From NCBI RefSeq assembly GCF_932526225.1, contig NC_064042.1, forward strand, positions 13,215,040-13,279,039: a stretch of DNA of 64,000 nt, read 5' to 3'. A model generated the notes under the pieces. That model saw only the letters and a program-made list of their open reading frames with translations, did no database searches and had not been told where the DNA came from. Positions 45,601 to 58,200 of the stretch are shown piece after piece (positions within the stretch are counted from its first letter, which is position 1; each line of letters starts with the position of its first letter). Source of the DNA: Nematostella vectensis. Lineage: Eukaryota; Cnidaria; Anthozoa; Actiniaria; Edwardsiidae. The translations under genes were made by a program, and so were the position numbers.

Positions 45601-46208
45601 GGGGCGTGACGGCTTCTGTATAGTGCCCCCCCCCTAAAAATTAGAGGCCTTCTACAGCTTTATTTATCCCAGGTTCTCATGGTATCGTTTTATTCCAGGT
45701 AATCATGGTACAAGACCAGGAAGGGCGTGCCGCGGACGACTCCATGCTGCTTGTTAGGCGCGCCTCTGATGCCGGCAGGGTGCGGAAGCTGTCCGACTGC
45801 GGGATAGGCATGACAACCGATCCCCTCCTCTCCCCCAAGAGGAGCAGTCTGTACCTGCCCAAGACCAGTGTGGGGAACGCCAGTCCCAGGCTACCCAGGT
45901 AATTAGACATTACAGGGTGGTTAAGGGGGGTATGGATCACCTTTCACGGACCGAAAAATGGCCACGAAAATACCCTTTACCAGCGGGGGTTCTGTTTTTT
46001 TTTCGAACAATTTTCCCAGCCTTCCAAATTATTGTAAAGCCTGTATCACGTGATAATTCTCTCAGTGTCACGGGCATTATCTACCACATAGTGGATATGT
46101 GATTCTCGCATGCTAAATTGACTGATTTTCGAAAAAAAAAACTTTGTCTCTGTGGCGCAATAACGCTCGCCACATAGTGTCTTTTTTTGCCAATACCCCA
46201 CAAAATCA

Positions 46209-46289
<81 letters not shown>

Positions 46290-49200
46290 TAGATAGATAT
46301 GTTTATTGAAGACCTTTGGCAGTTCATTTACAATAAACTGAATAAGAGGCATCAGTCAGAACACATAGCACGAACAAGTTACGCATTACATATATAGATT
46401 TATAATTTTAATTTCGAAGTACAAAAATCGCTTCGTCTGTTTGTGCGAGGCCTTGGAGTAAGAGCATTGGTACTCCCTGACCTGAGAGAATACCCATGAT
46501 GGTGGATACCATGCGCGCTTAGCACGGATTTCAAGGGCTCTGACTCGCGCGCGGACAGAAGAAACTTATGACCCGCCTCTCCACGCCGCGAATGAATGTT
46601 TTATTTTCCCATACAATCAGCAGACAGCCGAGGCACGGTACTACCGGCGACAAGCGACGAACAGCAAGCACGCGTAAACGGCCGAGTGGGCCTGGGATGA
46701 GTGGAGATTTCGGCGGCTCGGATGACGAATCAGAAGACGAGGAAACGAATCGCTTCCCATGGCTCACCGCGGTCATCTTGTTAAATAGCTCTACGTCATA
46801 TTTGTGCGACCATCAATCCAGGTACCTCAGCTAAGGATATTTTATATCTTTTTATGTAGATTATCCGTTCTTTTGGATTTTATTGGAAAAATGCCCGATT
46901 ATTGGGGGGGGGGTCCATTTTCAGTATTTGTGCAATATTTGGGGGAATCAAATTTCATTTTTTAGTTTCAGGGCTTGCATTGTTTCCATTGAACGTCTTC
47001 CACACAGACGTTGTTATTTCTATAAATGCAGTGTTAGAATTGCCAATCCTTCGAAACGAGAAAGTGGAGTTACCACTGTATAAAGATAACAGTCCGACCT
47101 TTGACATAGCTAGCCATGTGTTTGCATACATTCCAAGCTTGTTATTCTATCCATTGTTTTTCTCCTAGGTGTCCGCCTAACTGCCACCAGCGCCAAAAGC
47201 GAGTCTGCTCCCGGCTTGTCAAGGCTTTAGAACACGTGTATACCGGACAGGCGGACAAGTCGGACGCTAACAAGACACGCGGCTTAGAGAAGTCCCGTAG
47301 TAAACCGGGGTTCAATCTGGCTAGCATGCATATGGGTTCTCCTCAGCACGGCGCGGGCTCGGGAGATACACACGGCAAGAAGGACAAGGATGACAATAAC
47401 ATGCTTGACTTTATTAAACACAAGGTGCGTGAGCGTGTCCAGGCGTGTGTGTGTGAGTGGTGGTGATGAATGTGGAGGGATTTGGAAAGACGAATAGGGA
47501 TTATAACAACATCTTATGTCGGCTTATTCTTCTGTGCGTTCGTGCTTGGTATTAATGCGTGCGTCCGTCCTGATATGTGTTGCATGTTTATGTGGGCGTG
47601 TGTTTTGCGTGCATTTGTGTGTTGTGCATTCGTCTATTGTGCATTTGTCTGTTGTCAGGGGCTCATAAGTAGGGGCAATCATCTGTATTATATAACTGTC
47701 ACGGCGTTTCCGAGGATCAGGCTATTTTTAGACGCGCGCGCACGAACGGGCCAATCAGCTACTTTGACGTTGGTCGCGCGCGCGAGTGACGTGAGGCTGC
47801 ACGCGCAAATTGCAGTTAGGAAGAATATATTTTTATATATTATCCGTCGGTTTTGTTTGTTTATCAAAAGAATTACAAGCTAGAATTCAAAGTCGTAGGT
47901 AGAATTGGATTCATATTAAAGAAAATAGCAACAAAAGTCAAAGTACCGAAGAGAGAACATAGCTTTTTGTCTGAGACTGCGCGTGCAGTTGAGCCCAGCC
48001 AAAACGTCAACACAAAGGTCGAATCTGATTGGGTTATCCGCGCGTCTAAAAATAGCCTGATCCTAGGAAACGCTGTGACACCTATATAGTACCAGAATGT
48101 GTGGAAGTTGATTGCCCCTACTTATGAGCCCCTGCTGTTGTGTATTCGTCTGTTGTGCGTTCGTAGTGTGTGCATGTTAATGTCTGTTTATGCACACATT
48201 TCTGGTGCGTGCATGGGGCATATTGTGCCTTGGTGCATTTGTTTGGCGCGTGTGTACCCGTGTTGGGCATGTGTTCTTCACTTCCAGCGTGTTTGTGCGT
48301 GTTTAAACATTCATCGTTAGTGCGTATGCGTTCTTGTGTGTGTGTATTCATGGTCGTATGTACATTTCTGATGCGTGCGTGTCTCTGTTGTGCGTGCGTG
48401 CGTGCGTGCGTGCGTGTGTCTTTTGTGTCTTGTGCATGTTTGCGTGTTTATGCCTGCATCTGTGGTGCATATGGGTTCTTGCCTGAGTGTGTTTGTCGTG
48501 CGCGTTTGCATTCGTGCTGCGTGTAAGATTGTGCTTGATGCGTGCTAATGTGCGTGATGCGTGTGTGCGTTCGCGTCGGAATATGATAAGGAGTTTATAG
48601 GTGACAAACATAAAACATAAAATTATGTCTTGTATCACTCCCTAGCTTTGCGGCTTGACGCATTGTGCGTTCTCCCTCATTGCCAAGGCTGGCACAGTCA
48701 TAGAGCAGGAGCTCCTGGAGGAGACACTACCAGTGGCCTGGGAACTACTCCTAGACGAGGACCAACAACTTGTCTCTGCCGCCGGTGAGTTACCCATAAT
48801 GCCTTGTAGGATGCCTTGCATAACGACAGAAAATTGTTTTCTCTCTTTCGTCTTGATATAACGTCGATATGTTCCACGCCATGTTGTCACATCGCTAGTT
48901 CCCCCTCGGCTAGATTGCCAGGTGTTTTGTGTAATGTGTTTCTGTTCCTCCAGCTGCCGTGTTTCTGCTCTCCGGTATCCGTTTGCGCAGTAAAGTGGAG
49001 GAAATGCTATACAAGGAGCTCACATGCAGTGATGCGGATGATCGAGTCAACTCGTTGCTAAGGTAACAGCTTGTTGCTATGGTAAAACGTGTTTGTTAAG
49101 GCAGATAACAAAGTCAGCTCGACGCTAAGGTAACAGCTCGTTGCTAATGTAACAGCTTGTTGCTATGGTAAAACGTGTTTGTGAAAGGCAGAAGTCAGCA

Positions 49201-52200
49201 CGACGCTAAGGTAACAGCTCGTTGCTAATGTAACAGCTTGTTGCTATGGTAAAACGTGTTTGTGAAAGGCAGATAACAAAGTCATCTCGACGCTAAGGTG
49301 ACAGCTCCTTGCTAATGTAACAGCTTGTTGCTATGGTAAAACGTGTTTGTTAAGGCATATAACAAAGTCATCTCGACGCTAAGGTGACAGCTCGTTGCTA
49401 ATGTAACAGCTTGTTGCTGTGGTAAAACTTGTTTGTTAAGGCATATAACAAAGTCATCTCGACGCTAAGGTGACAGCTCGTTGTTGATGTAACAGCTTGT
49501 TGCTATGGTAAAACGTGTTTGTTAAGGCATATAACAAAGTCAGCTCGACGCTAAGGTGACAGCTCCTTTTTAATGTAACAGCTTGTTGCTATGGTAAAAC
49601 TTGTTTGTTAAGGCATATAACAAAGTCATCTCGACGCTAAGGTGACAGCTCGTTGCTAATGTAACAGCTTGTTGCTATGGTAAAACGTGTTTGTGAAAGG
49701 CAGATAACAAAGTCTTTTCGACGCTAAGGTGACAGCTCGTTGCTAATGTAACAGCTTGTTGCTATGGTAAAACGTGTTTGTTAAGGCATATAACAAAGTC
49801 TGCTCGACGCTAAGGTAACAGCTCGTTGCTAATGTAACAGCTTGTTGCTATGGTAAAACGTGTTTGTTAAGGCAGATAACAAAGTCTGCTCGACGCTAAG
49901 GTAACAGCTCGCTGCTAATGTAACAGCTTGTTGCTATGGTAAAACGTGTTTGTTAAGGCATATAACAAAGTCAGCTCGACGCTAAGGTGACAGCTCCTTT
50001 CTAATGTAACAGCTTGTTGCTATGGTAAAACGTGTTTGTTAAGGCAGATAACAAAGTCTGCTCGACGCTAAGGTAACAGCTCGTTGCTAATGTAAAAGCT
50101 CATTGCTATGGTAAAACGTGTTTGTGAAAGGCAGATAACAAAGTCTGCTCGACGCTAAGGTAAAAGCTCATTGCTATGGTAAAACGTGTTTGTGAAAGGC
50201 AGATAACAAAGTCAGCTCGACGCTGAGGTAACAGCTCGTTGCTAATGTAACAGCTCATTGCTATGGTAAAACGTGTTTGTGAAAGGCAGATAACAAAGTC
50301 AGCTGCGTGACTCGTACTCCTATCATAACAAAGACTCCGTAGCATGGGTTGCTACATGTCGCTTAGCGAGCTGTTTGCAAAGCTCGAGTGCTGTTATTAA
50401 AGCCGCATTGTCACCAGTTTACTTCCGGTCGATTACCTAACAATATCCGATGATTTTTAACGAAAAATGCGAAAAATATTTCAAAATATTGAAAGCAGTG
50501 TGTCTATTGGGAGTTTCTTCGAGGATGTGACTGATAATTTAGAGCGGATGACCTCCGGAAGTAAACTGGTGCCAATGCGGCTTTAAGATTACTTCAAGCT
50601 AGCTCCATAGCACACTCGGATATGTCTCCATGCACGTGACACTAGACCCGATGTCTTGCAGGTATGAGGTGCTGTGGCAGTCCAGGTTCCACGCGTGGCC
50701 TCGCCTCGAGGAACGAGCAAGCTTTGTGCTGAAGGTAAAACAACCCTCCCTTCCCCCTCCCCCACGCAGGGGTATTGAAATCTTAGGGTTCTTTGTGTGT
50801 GTGTATTTTCTACAACAGCCCCGAAAATTTTCAGTGTTTTCTCTTGATAATCAAGATTATATTAAACAAAATGACATTACTTTTTCTGATAAAGAAGGTG
50901 TGTCTGTCACCTGCCTAGTATAATATAGATCAGTCCCGGTATCCATGCGTAACTTTTTGTCACTCAATTTAAACACAGATAAAAATGTCCAGCGTTGTTT
51001 TATTTATAGTGTGAAAGCAGCTTTATTAGTGTCGACCTCTATTATAACATAGCTGATTGTATTGTACATTATCCTTCCTGTTTTCTTATTGACATTAATC
51101 GTCATGTGAAAGTAACCTCTGATTAGCAGGCTTACAGAGATGAAGACGCAAATGCTAAAGGGTGGATGGGAGGGCGCGATTTTAAGACAATACCAGGTCC
51201 TTGCGCGATAAAACATCTCCTAAAACATTTCTGCTGACTTATTCGCAAGGATCTCGAATATTATTTTCTTGTCATGCTCTTGACTAAAATATTCTTAACT
51301 CCCCCCCCAAGGTCCCACCACCTCGAGTTGACTTCACCTTACCCTCCCCTCCCCTGGGAATCCAGACCCAACACGTGCCTGACTGTCCGTGGGATCCCTT
51401 ACTCATGCTGGAAGAGCAGCCTGGGAACAGGAAGACGAAGAGCAAAGGCAACAAGAAAGTGAAGGAGGCGGAGGAAGCGGAAGCCAAGAGGATACTTCGT
51501 GCCCAGTTCCCCCTTAGGACTGTGCCCGTGTCTATAGAGGCGACCATGGGGTCTGGGGAGGAGGAGAAAACAGGTAGGTTTTGCGGAGGTTAACTTATTT
51601 TTCATTAGGGTTTTTGTTGCACTGCACGGAAGTGCAAAGTCTGCTAGGAAACGAACACTTACGCTTCCAATTGTCAGGGATTGGACCCTACTATTTAGAT
51701 CGTACCAAAGTATACACCTCTTTCAAAAAGGCTTCACTGTAGAATCCATGTGTCGTAATCCTCAGTACTTGATGGATAACGCATAGACGACGAAATCCTG
51801 TTCTCTGAGATGTGAATGTTTACCGGCAATACAGTGGAACCTGGATTTTACAATATGCCTCGGGAGAAAGAAAATGTATCGTAACATCGAGGTATCGTTG
51901 CAAAGAGCTCCTCGATTTTGCGATATAAAGAAAAATCCATTAAAAATATTGTTGTAGCGAGGTCGGATTAATCAACCTTTACAAAGTAATGATATTGTCA
52001 ATGTACTCTAGGGTAAGACTGTTCAGTTACTCTCTGTGGGACTGTAACCTGTCTTAACAAGATCTCAAGTCAAAAAATCGATTAACTGTAATGTACGTGT
52101 GTGGTGTCTTTTGTTTTTCTGTCTTTGTTGATAGTCAGAATCAGTAATATCGTTGAATCGAGGTCAAAATTACGCTTGGGAAAACAAAATTGGTATCGTA

Positions 52201-55200
52201 AAATCGAGAATATCGTTGTATCCAATATCGTTAGATCGAGGTAGTTTCTTATACATTTTACTGTATTTCAGCCGGGAGAAAGACACGCCGTCGTAAAATC
52301 AAGGTTATCGTAGAATCCAGTATCGTAAAATCCAGGTTCCCCCGTATGTTTTTACCTATTAGTAATGCTTTTGTTGTCTTTCTACTTAGTGCAAGCCGCC
52401 TATTGATAGAAGGTCTTCAGACTTATGATTTATTAACTGCTTTATGTTACCAACCTATAACTAAACGTTTAACTAACTATACGTTTGATATCACGTGATC
52501 TGATCAGGGCGTAGGCAGAGGCGCAAAAGTACCCACGCTAACTGGGAGCTGAATGTCTTTCCGCGCATGCTCGAGGATATGACCGCTGACGGTAACCATA
52601 CTAACACTCACTCCATAGGGACCCAGGGCATCGCGGTTACTAGTGGAAACGAGGCGATGTCCCGGGACCCCACGGGGTTAACATGTCACGCTTTTATTAA
52701 TAACAATAATTTACACCATGTTAACAATAAGCTCCAACATGCTAACAAACATTATAGTTTATTTCAGTATTATTTCCAATCATGCTAATTTGTTAATTTC
52801 ATAAAAAATTTTTTTATGTTTTATAATGAGTAATAATTATATGATAATCTTTGATTAAGTAGCTACAAACTGCATAGCGTGGTCAGCCCTCACCTGAAGA
52901 CCATGCTACTACATCCATTATATATCAGCCTACCTATTAGTTCTGCTAAACTTTATACATGGGAAGTACCACTACAAAAATGCACACTAAATCCGCAATT
53001 CAACTTGGTATAACAGGATAAAGATAATCAAAACAGATTAATCTTACAATATAGCTGAGCTTTGGTCTAATTACACCCACTTGACAAGGGCACTTCACTA
53101 ACGAGGACAGTTTAGTGCCCGAATGTATCCATAGCCAAAATTGTTCTAATAAGGGCACCTCATTAACGGGGACAGTTTAGTGTCCCAAATATATCCATAG
53201 CCAAAATTGGTTTAATAAGGGCACCGTATTAACGGTAGCCTGCTTGTAGGCGGTACTTAATGTTATCTTTGCGGAAAACCCTCTCCGTTCGATGATCGGG
53301 CGCCATCTTGTTTTTTAAGCCGCGTGGTTCCTGGGGGCGAGTTCAGTATTGTGCGAGCAGACTATATTAACGGGGACAGTTTTTGGTTTCGAATATATCC
53401 ATAACCAAAATTGCTTAATAAGGGAACTTACAGAGGAGAGGACAGTTTTGCTCCCGAATATCTCCTTAATACTAATACATTGTTGTTTTTTCTAGGCGAG
53501 TCTCATCAGGTAAATGCGGACATGTGGCCAGCGGCTTTCTCTTCAGCCGTTCCACACATCATACGACTGTTGGACGATGTTCTCGTAGATACCAACAAAA
53601 CCGCAGGTATCCCGCATGTTTTTTTTTTTAAGTTTGTGCACTATTTCACCTCTACTTCGTTTTTTAGATAAGTTTTAAACAAAAATCCATAAAGATCTTG
53701 AAGACTAAAGGGGATTGTAACAACTACAGTCTCCCCTTTAACGAGGTCTTACCGTCTTTGTCTTGTATTGATGGCTGTTTTAGGTCTTGTTTCATCAAGA
53801 TCTTAGCGCCTTTTTTTTCTTGCAATGATAACCGCTGAAGCGCCCGGTTAATCCAGTCTTTGTCTTGTTGTGCTGAATGGTAAAGAGCGCAGTTTCACAT
53901 GATCTTATCGCTTTTGTCTTATTGTGTTGATGGGCAATGAGCCCTGTTTAGAAAGGTCTTACCGACTTTGTCTAGTCTAACGAGGTTTGTGTTGATGGGC
54001 AATGAGCCCTGTTTAGAAAGGTCTTACCGACTTTGTCCAGTCTAACGAGGTTTGTGTTGATGGGCAATGAGCCCTGTTTAGAAAGGTCTTACCGACTTTG
54101 TCCAGTCTAACGAGGTTTGTGTTGATGGGCAATGAGCCCTGTTTAGAAAGGTCTTACCGACTTTGTCTAACGTGGTTATTTTGTAGTGATGACCGTTGCT
54201 TACCGACTGGTGTGGAACTCTCTGATTGAGGATCCCGTCCTTTTCTTCCGTACCATCCTGGAGGAAGTCACCAAGAAGGACAAGCAGGTAGATATTTCGT
54301 GCTAGATACTACATACTGCGCGCTAGATACTGCGCGCTAGATACTACATAATGCGCGCTAGATACTACATACTGCGCGCTAGATACAACATACTGCGCGC
54401 TAGATACAACATACTGCGCGCTAGATACTACATACTGCGCGCTAGATACTACATACTGCGCGCTAGATACAACATACTGCGCGCTAGATACAACATACTG
54501 CGCGCTAGATACTACATAATGCGCGCTAGATACTACATACTGCGCGCTAGATACTACATAATGCGCGCTAGATACTACATACTGCGCGCTAGATACTACA
54601 TACTGCGCGCTAGATACTACATACTGCGCGCTAGATACTGCATACTGCGCGCTAGATACTACATACTGCGCGCTAGATACTACACACTGCGCGCTAGATA
54701 CAACATACTGCGCGCTAGATACTACATACTGCGCGCTAGATACTACATACTGAGCGCTAGATGCTACATACTGCGCGCTAGATACTACATACTGCGCGCT
54801 AGATACTACATACTGCGCGCTAGATACTGCATACTGAGCGCTAGATGCTACACACTGCGCGGTAGATACTACACACTGCGCGCTAGATACTACACACTGC
54901 GCGCTAGATACTGCATACTGCGCGCAAGATACTACATACTGAGCGCTAGATGCTACACACTGCGCGCTAGATACTACATACTGCGCGCTAGATACTGCAT
55001 ACTGCGCGCTAGATACTACATACTGCGCGCTAGATACTACATACTGCGCGCTAGATACTACATACTGCGCGCTAGATACTACATACTGCGCGCTAGATAC
55101 TACATACTGCGCGATAGATACTACATACTGCGCGCTAGATACTACATAATGCGCGCTAGATACTACATACTGCGCGCTAGTTACTACACACTGCGCGCTA

Positions 55201-58200
55201 GATACTACATACTGCGCGCTAGATACTACATACTGCGCGCTAGATACTACATACTGCGCGCTAGATACTACATACTGCGCGCTAGATACTACATACTGCG
55301 CGCTAGATACTACATACTGCGCGCTAGTTACTACACACTGCGCGCTAGATACTACATACTGAGCGCTAGATACTACATACTGTGCGCTAGATACTACATA
55401 CTGCGCGCTAGATACTACATACTGTGCGCTAGATACTACATACTGCGCGCTAGATACTACATACTGCGCGCTAGTTACTACATAATGCGCGCTAGATACT
55501 GCATACTGTGCGCTAGGTACTACATATTGCGTACATACTATATTTGTATACGCCGTGTCGCTCAAGTGAGCGGCAATAGAAGTTCGCACTACAGAAAACT
55601 GTGCGCATTGTTCATTTTACGAAACGCAGAACGGTGTCTCAATGATTCATTCTATCATATCAAAAGTAAATTCTTAGTGCAAGAAAAGGAATGTACACGG
55701 ACTAATTTGTAGAGATTCCTACGCATTCGCCCTGGTCTTTTACGCATTGAAGTTCTTGGGGGAGATAGGTCAACGGTCAAAGAGAGGTTTATAGGATGGC
55801 GTAAATGCGGATTCAGACAGCAAGATTTAGTCTTATGCTACCTATACGACATGTCTTTGCCCTGAATTACACACTACGATGTAGTCGAGCACCGTAGCAG
55901 AGTCGTAGGCTACGACTACGACTCGAGTTGTGAAATGCATCGTGCTGTCAATATCTGCCTACATAATGGATAATTGAGAGTGGGTTAGAACATACAAAAG
56001 GTTTGCCTGTCAATCAAACTATGACTATCATTAAAATGATTGCCTCGCTTTAGCAATGCTTTACTTTACATATTGACTTCCTCTCAGTAATTAATTTTGA
56101 TGTTTTTGTTTCAGGAGAGTCACATTTGCCTGATAAAGAAGCTCTTTATGTACATTGATCAACTGCCACCGGCATCGGCGAGGTTTCTTCTCAATAATCT
56201 GGTAACTGTCCAACTTCCGGTCATTGAAGCGCGCTCTTCAATAATCTGGTAACTGTCCAACGTCCGATCATTCCGATTATTGAAGCGCGCTCTTTCTCAA
56301 TAATCTGGTAACTGTCCAACGTCCGATCATTCCGATTATTGAAGCGCGCTCTTTCTCAATAATCTGGTAACTGTCCAACGTCCGATCATTCCGATCATTC
56401 AAGCGCGCTCCTTCTCCGATCATTCAAGCGCGCTCCTTCTCAATAATCTGGTAACTGTCCAACGCCCGATCATTCCGATCATTGATGCGCGCTCCTTCTC
56501 AATAATCTGGTAACTGTCCAACGCCCGATCATTCCGATCATTGATGCGCGCTCCTTCTCAATAATCTGGTAACTGTCCAACGTCTGATCATTCCGATCAT
56601 TGATGCGCGCTCCTTCTCAATAATCTGGTAACTGTCCAACGTCTGATCATTCCGATCATTCAAGCGCGCTCCTTCTCAATAATCTGGTAACTGTCCAACG
56701 CCCGATCATTCCGATCATTGATGCGCGCTCCTTCTCAATAATCTGGTAACTGTCCAACGTCCGGTCATTGAAGCGCGCTCCTTCTCAATAATCTGGTAAC
56801 TGTCCAACGTCCGATCATTCCGATCATTCAAGCGCGCTCCTTCTCAATAATCTGGTAACTGTCCAACGTCCGATCATTCCGATCATTGAAGCGCGCTCCT
56901 TCTCAATAATCTGGTAACTATCCAACGTCCGATCATTCCGATTATTGAAGCGCGCTCTTTCTCAATAATCTGGTAACTGTCCAACGTCCGATCATTCCGA
57001 TCATTGAAGCGCGCTCCTTCTCAATAATCTGGTAACTATCCAACGTCCGATCATTCCGATCATTGAAGCGCGCTCCTCCTCAATAATCTGGTAACTGTCC
57101 AACGTCCGATCATTCCGATCATTGAAGTGCGCTCCTTTTCAATAATCTGGTAACTGTCCAACGTCTGATCATTCCGATCATTGAAGCGCGCTAGAACGCT
57201 AGAGCAACCAATAACATTGAACATCAAAACACAACCTTTGGAATTATCATTAGCCCTCATTAGAGCATCCATTCCGTTAAAACCGTAGACCCCAGTGCTG
57301 CCCCCATATTGAAGGCGCGAATGATTGGCCTAAGGCGAGTCTGCCCTCACCCTCCCCCCCCCTCGATTTATCCCTCGACCAATGTTTGGAGCCTTCAAGA
57401 TGGCGGCGGTACTCGTAATGTTTTGGCGTTTCCCCAAGATTAAAATAATTAAGGGCTATCGCGAGTAATTATTTTAAAAAAGTATCTCATTGATTTATGA
57501 ATTTGCAAACTAGAAGCCTTGGTCATTATATTCGCAACAGATCGATCGCACCCTACATTAATGGTCTTCTAAACGCGTTTCAATTTGAACGAATTTTTGA
57601 AAACAATTACCCGGCCTCAATGCATACTTCATTTACTGTTTGTAATTATCACTCATTTTTCCCATATTTTTTTGTTCAGGTTGGTGTCGCCATGTATTAC
57701 GCTCGAACCAACAAGCCTGGTGCCCAGGACTCTGTGGCGCTCGTCTTGTCCTTGACGTGGGAGGTTAGTACACGTGGTCTAGTGTTTATTTTGTAGTCTC
57801 TTCACTTGAAGTCTTGTTAATTCTCTTGCCTTGTCACGTGCCTCGATAAATAACTGGCATTTTCTGCAGCTTGTACCGAGCGTCAAAGGCCTGTTCTTGA
57901 AAGACATCAAGCAATGCCTGAAAAAGGAACATTGCGACGTAAGTACTTAACCTCACAAATTTTGTAAAGGGGTTGTATATAAGGCTAAGTTCAAATATCG
58001 TATTATCCACGAGCCGTATTCAATGCAAATGCATCTAAAAGGAGATTAGACAATCGACTCGATTCATTTGCATGCATTTGCATTGAATTACGATTCATTG
58101 ATAATACGACGTTTGAACTTAGCCTTAAAGGATGGATTACATAGAGAGTCACGTGTAAGTACCGCTAGATAAAGTCTTGCAAAATAGGTTCTTATATTTC

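Noticed and set aside
46046-46327. Frame with repeated SVCLSVCL
   Set aside because: Translation of the ACAG microsatellite.
52600-52800. Extra UNC80 exon after exon 20 (frame with NNNNLHHVNN)
   Set aside because: It is read-through past a good GTAACC donor; exon 21 joins in phase and matches the protein.
54309-55712. Two very long open frames (about 430-450 codons) on opposite strands with repeating SAQYVVS or RARYYIL peptides
   Set aside because: They are the 21-bp intronic minisatellite read in frames without stops; the unit is divisible by three. There is no start context or homology.
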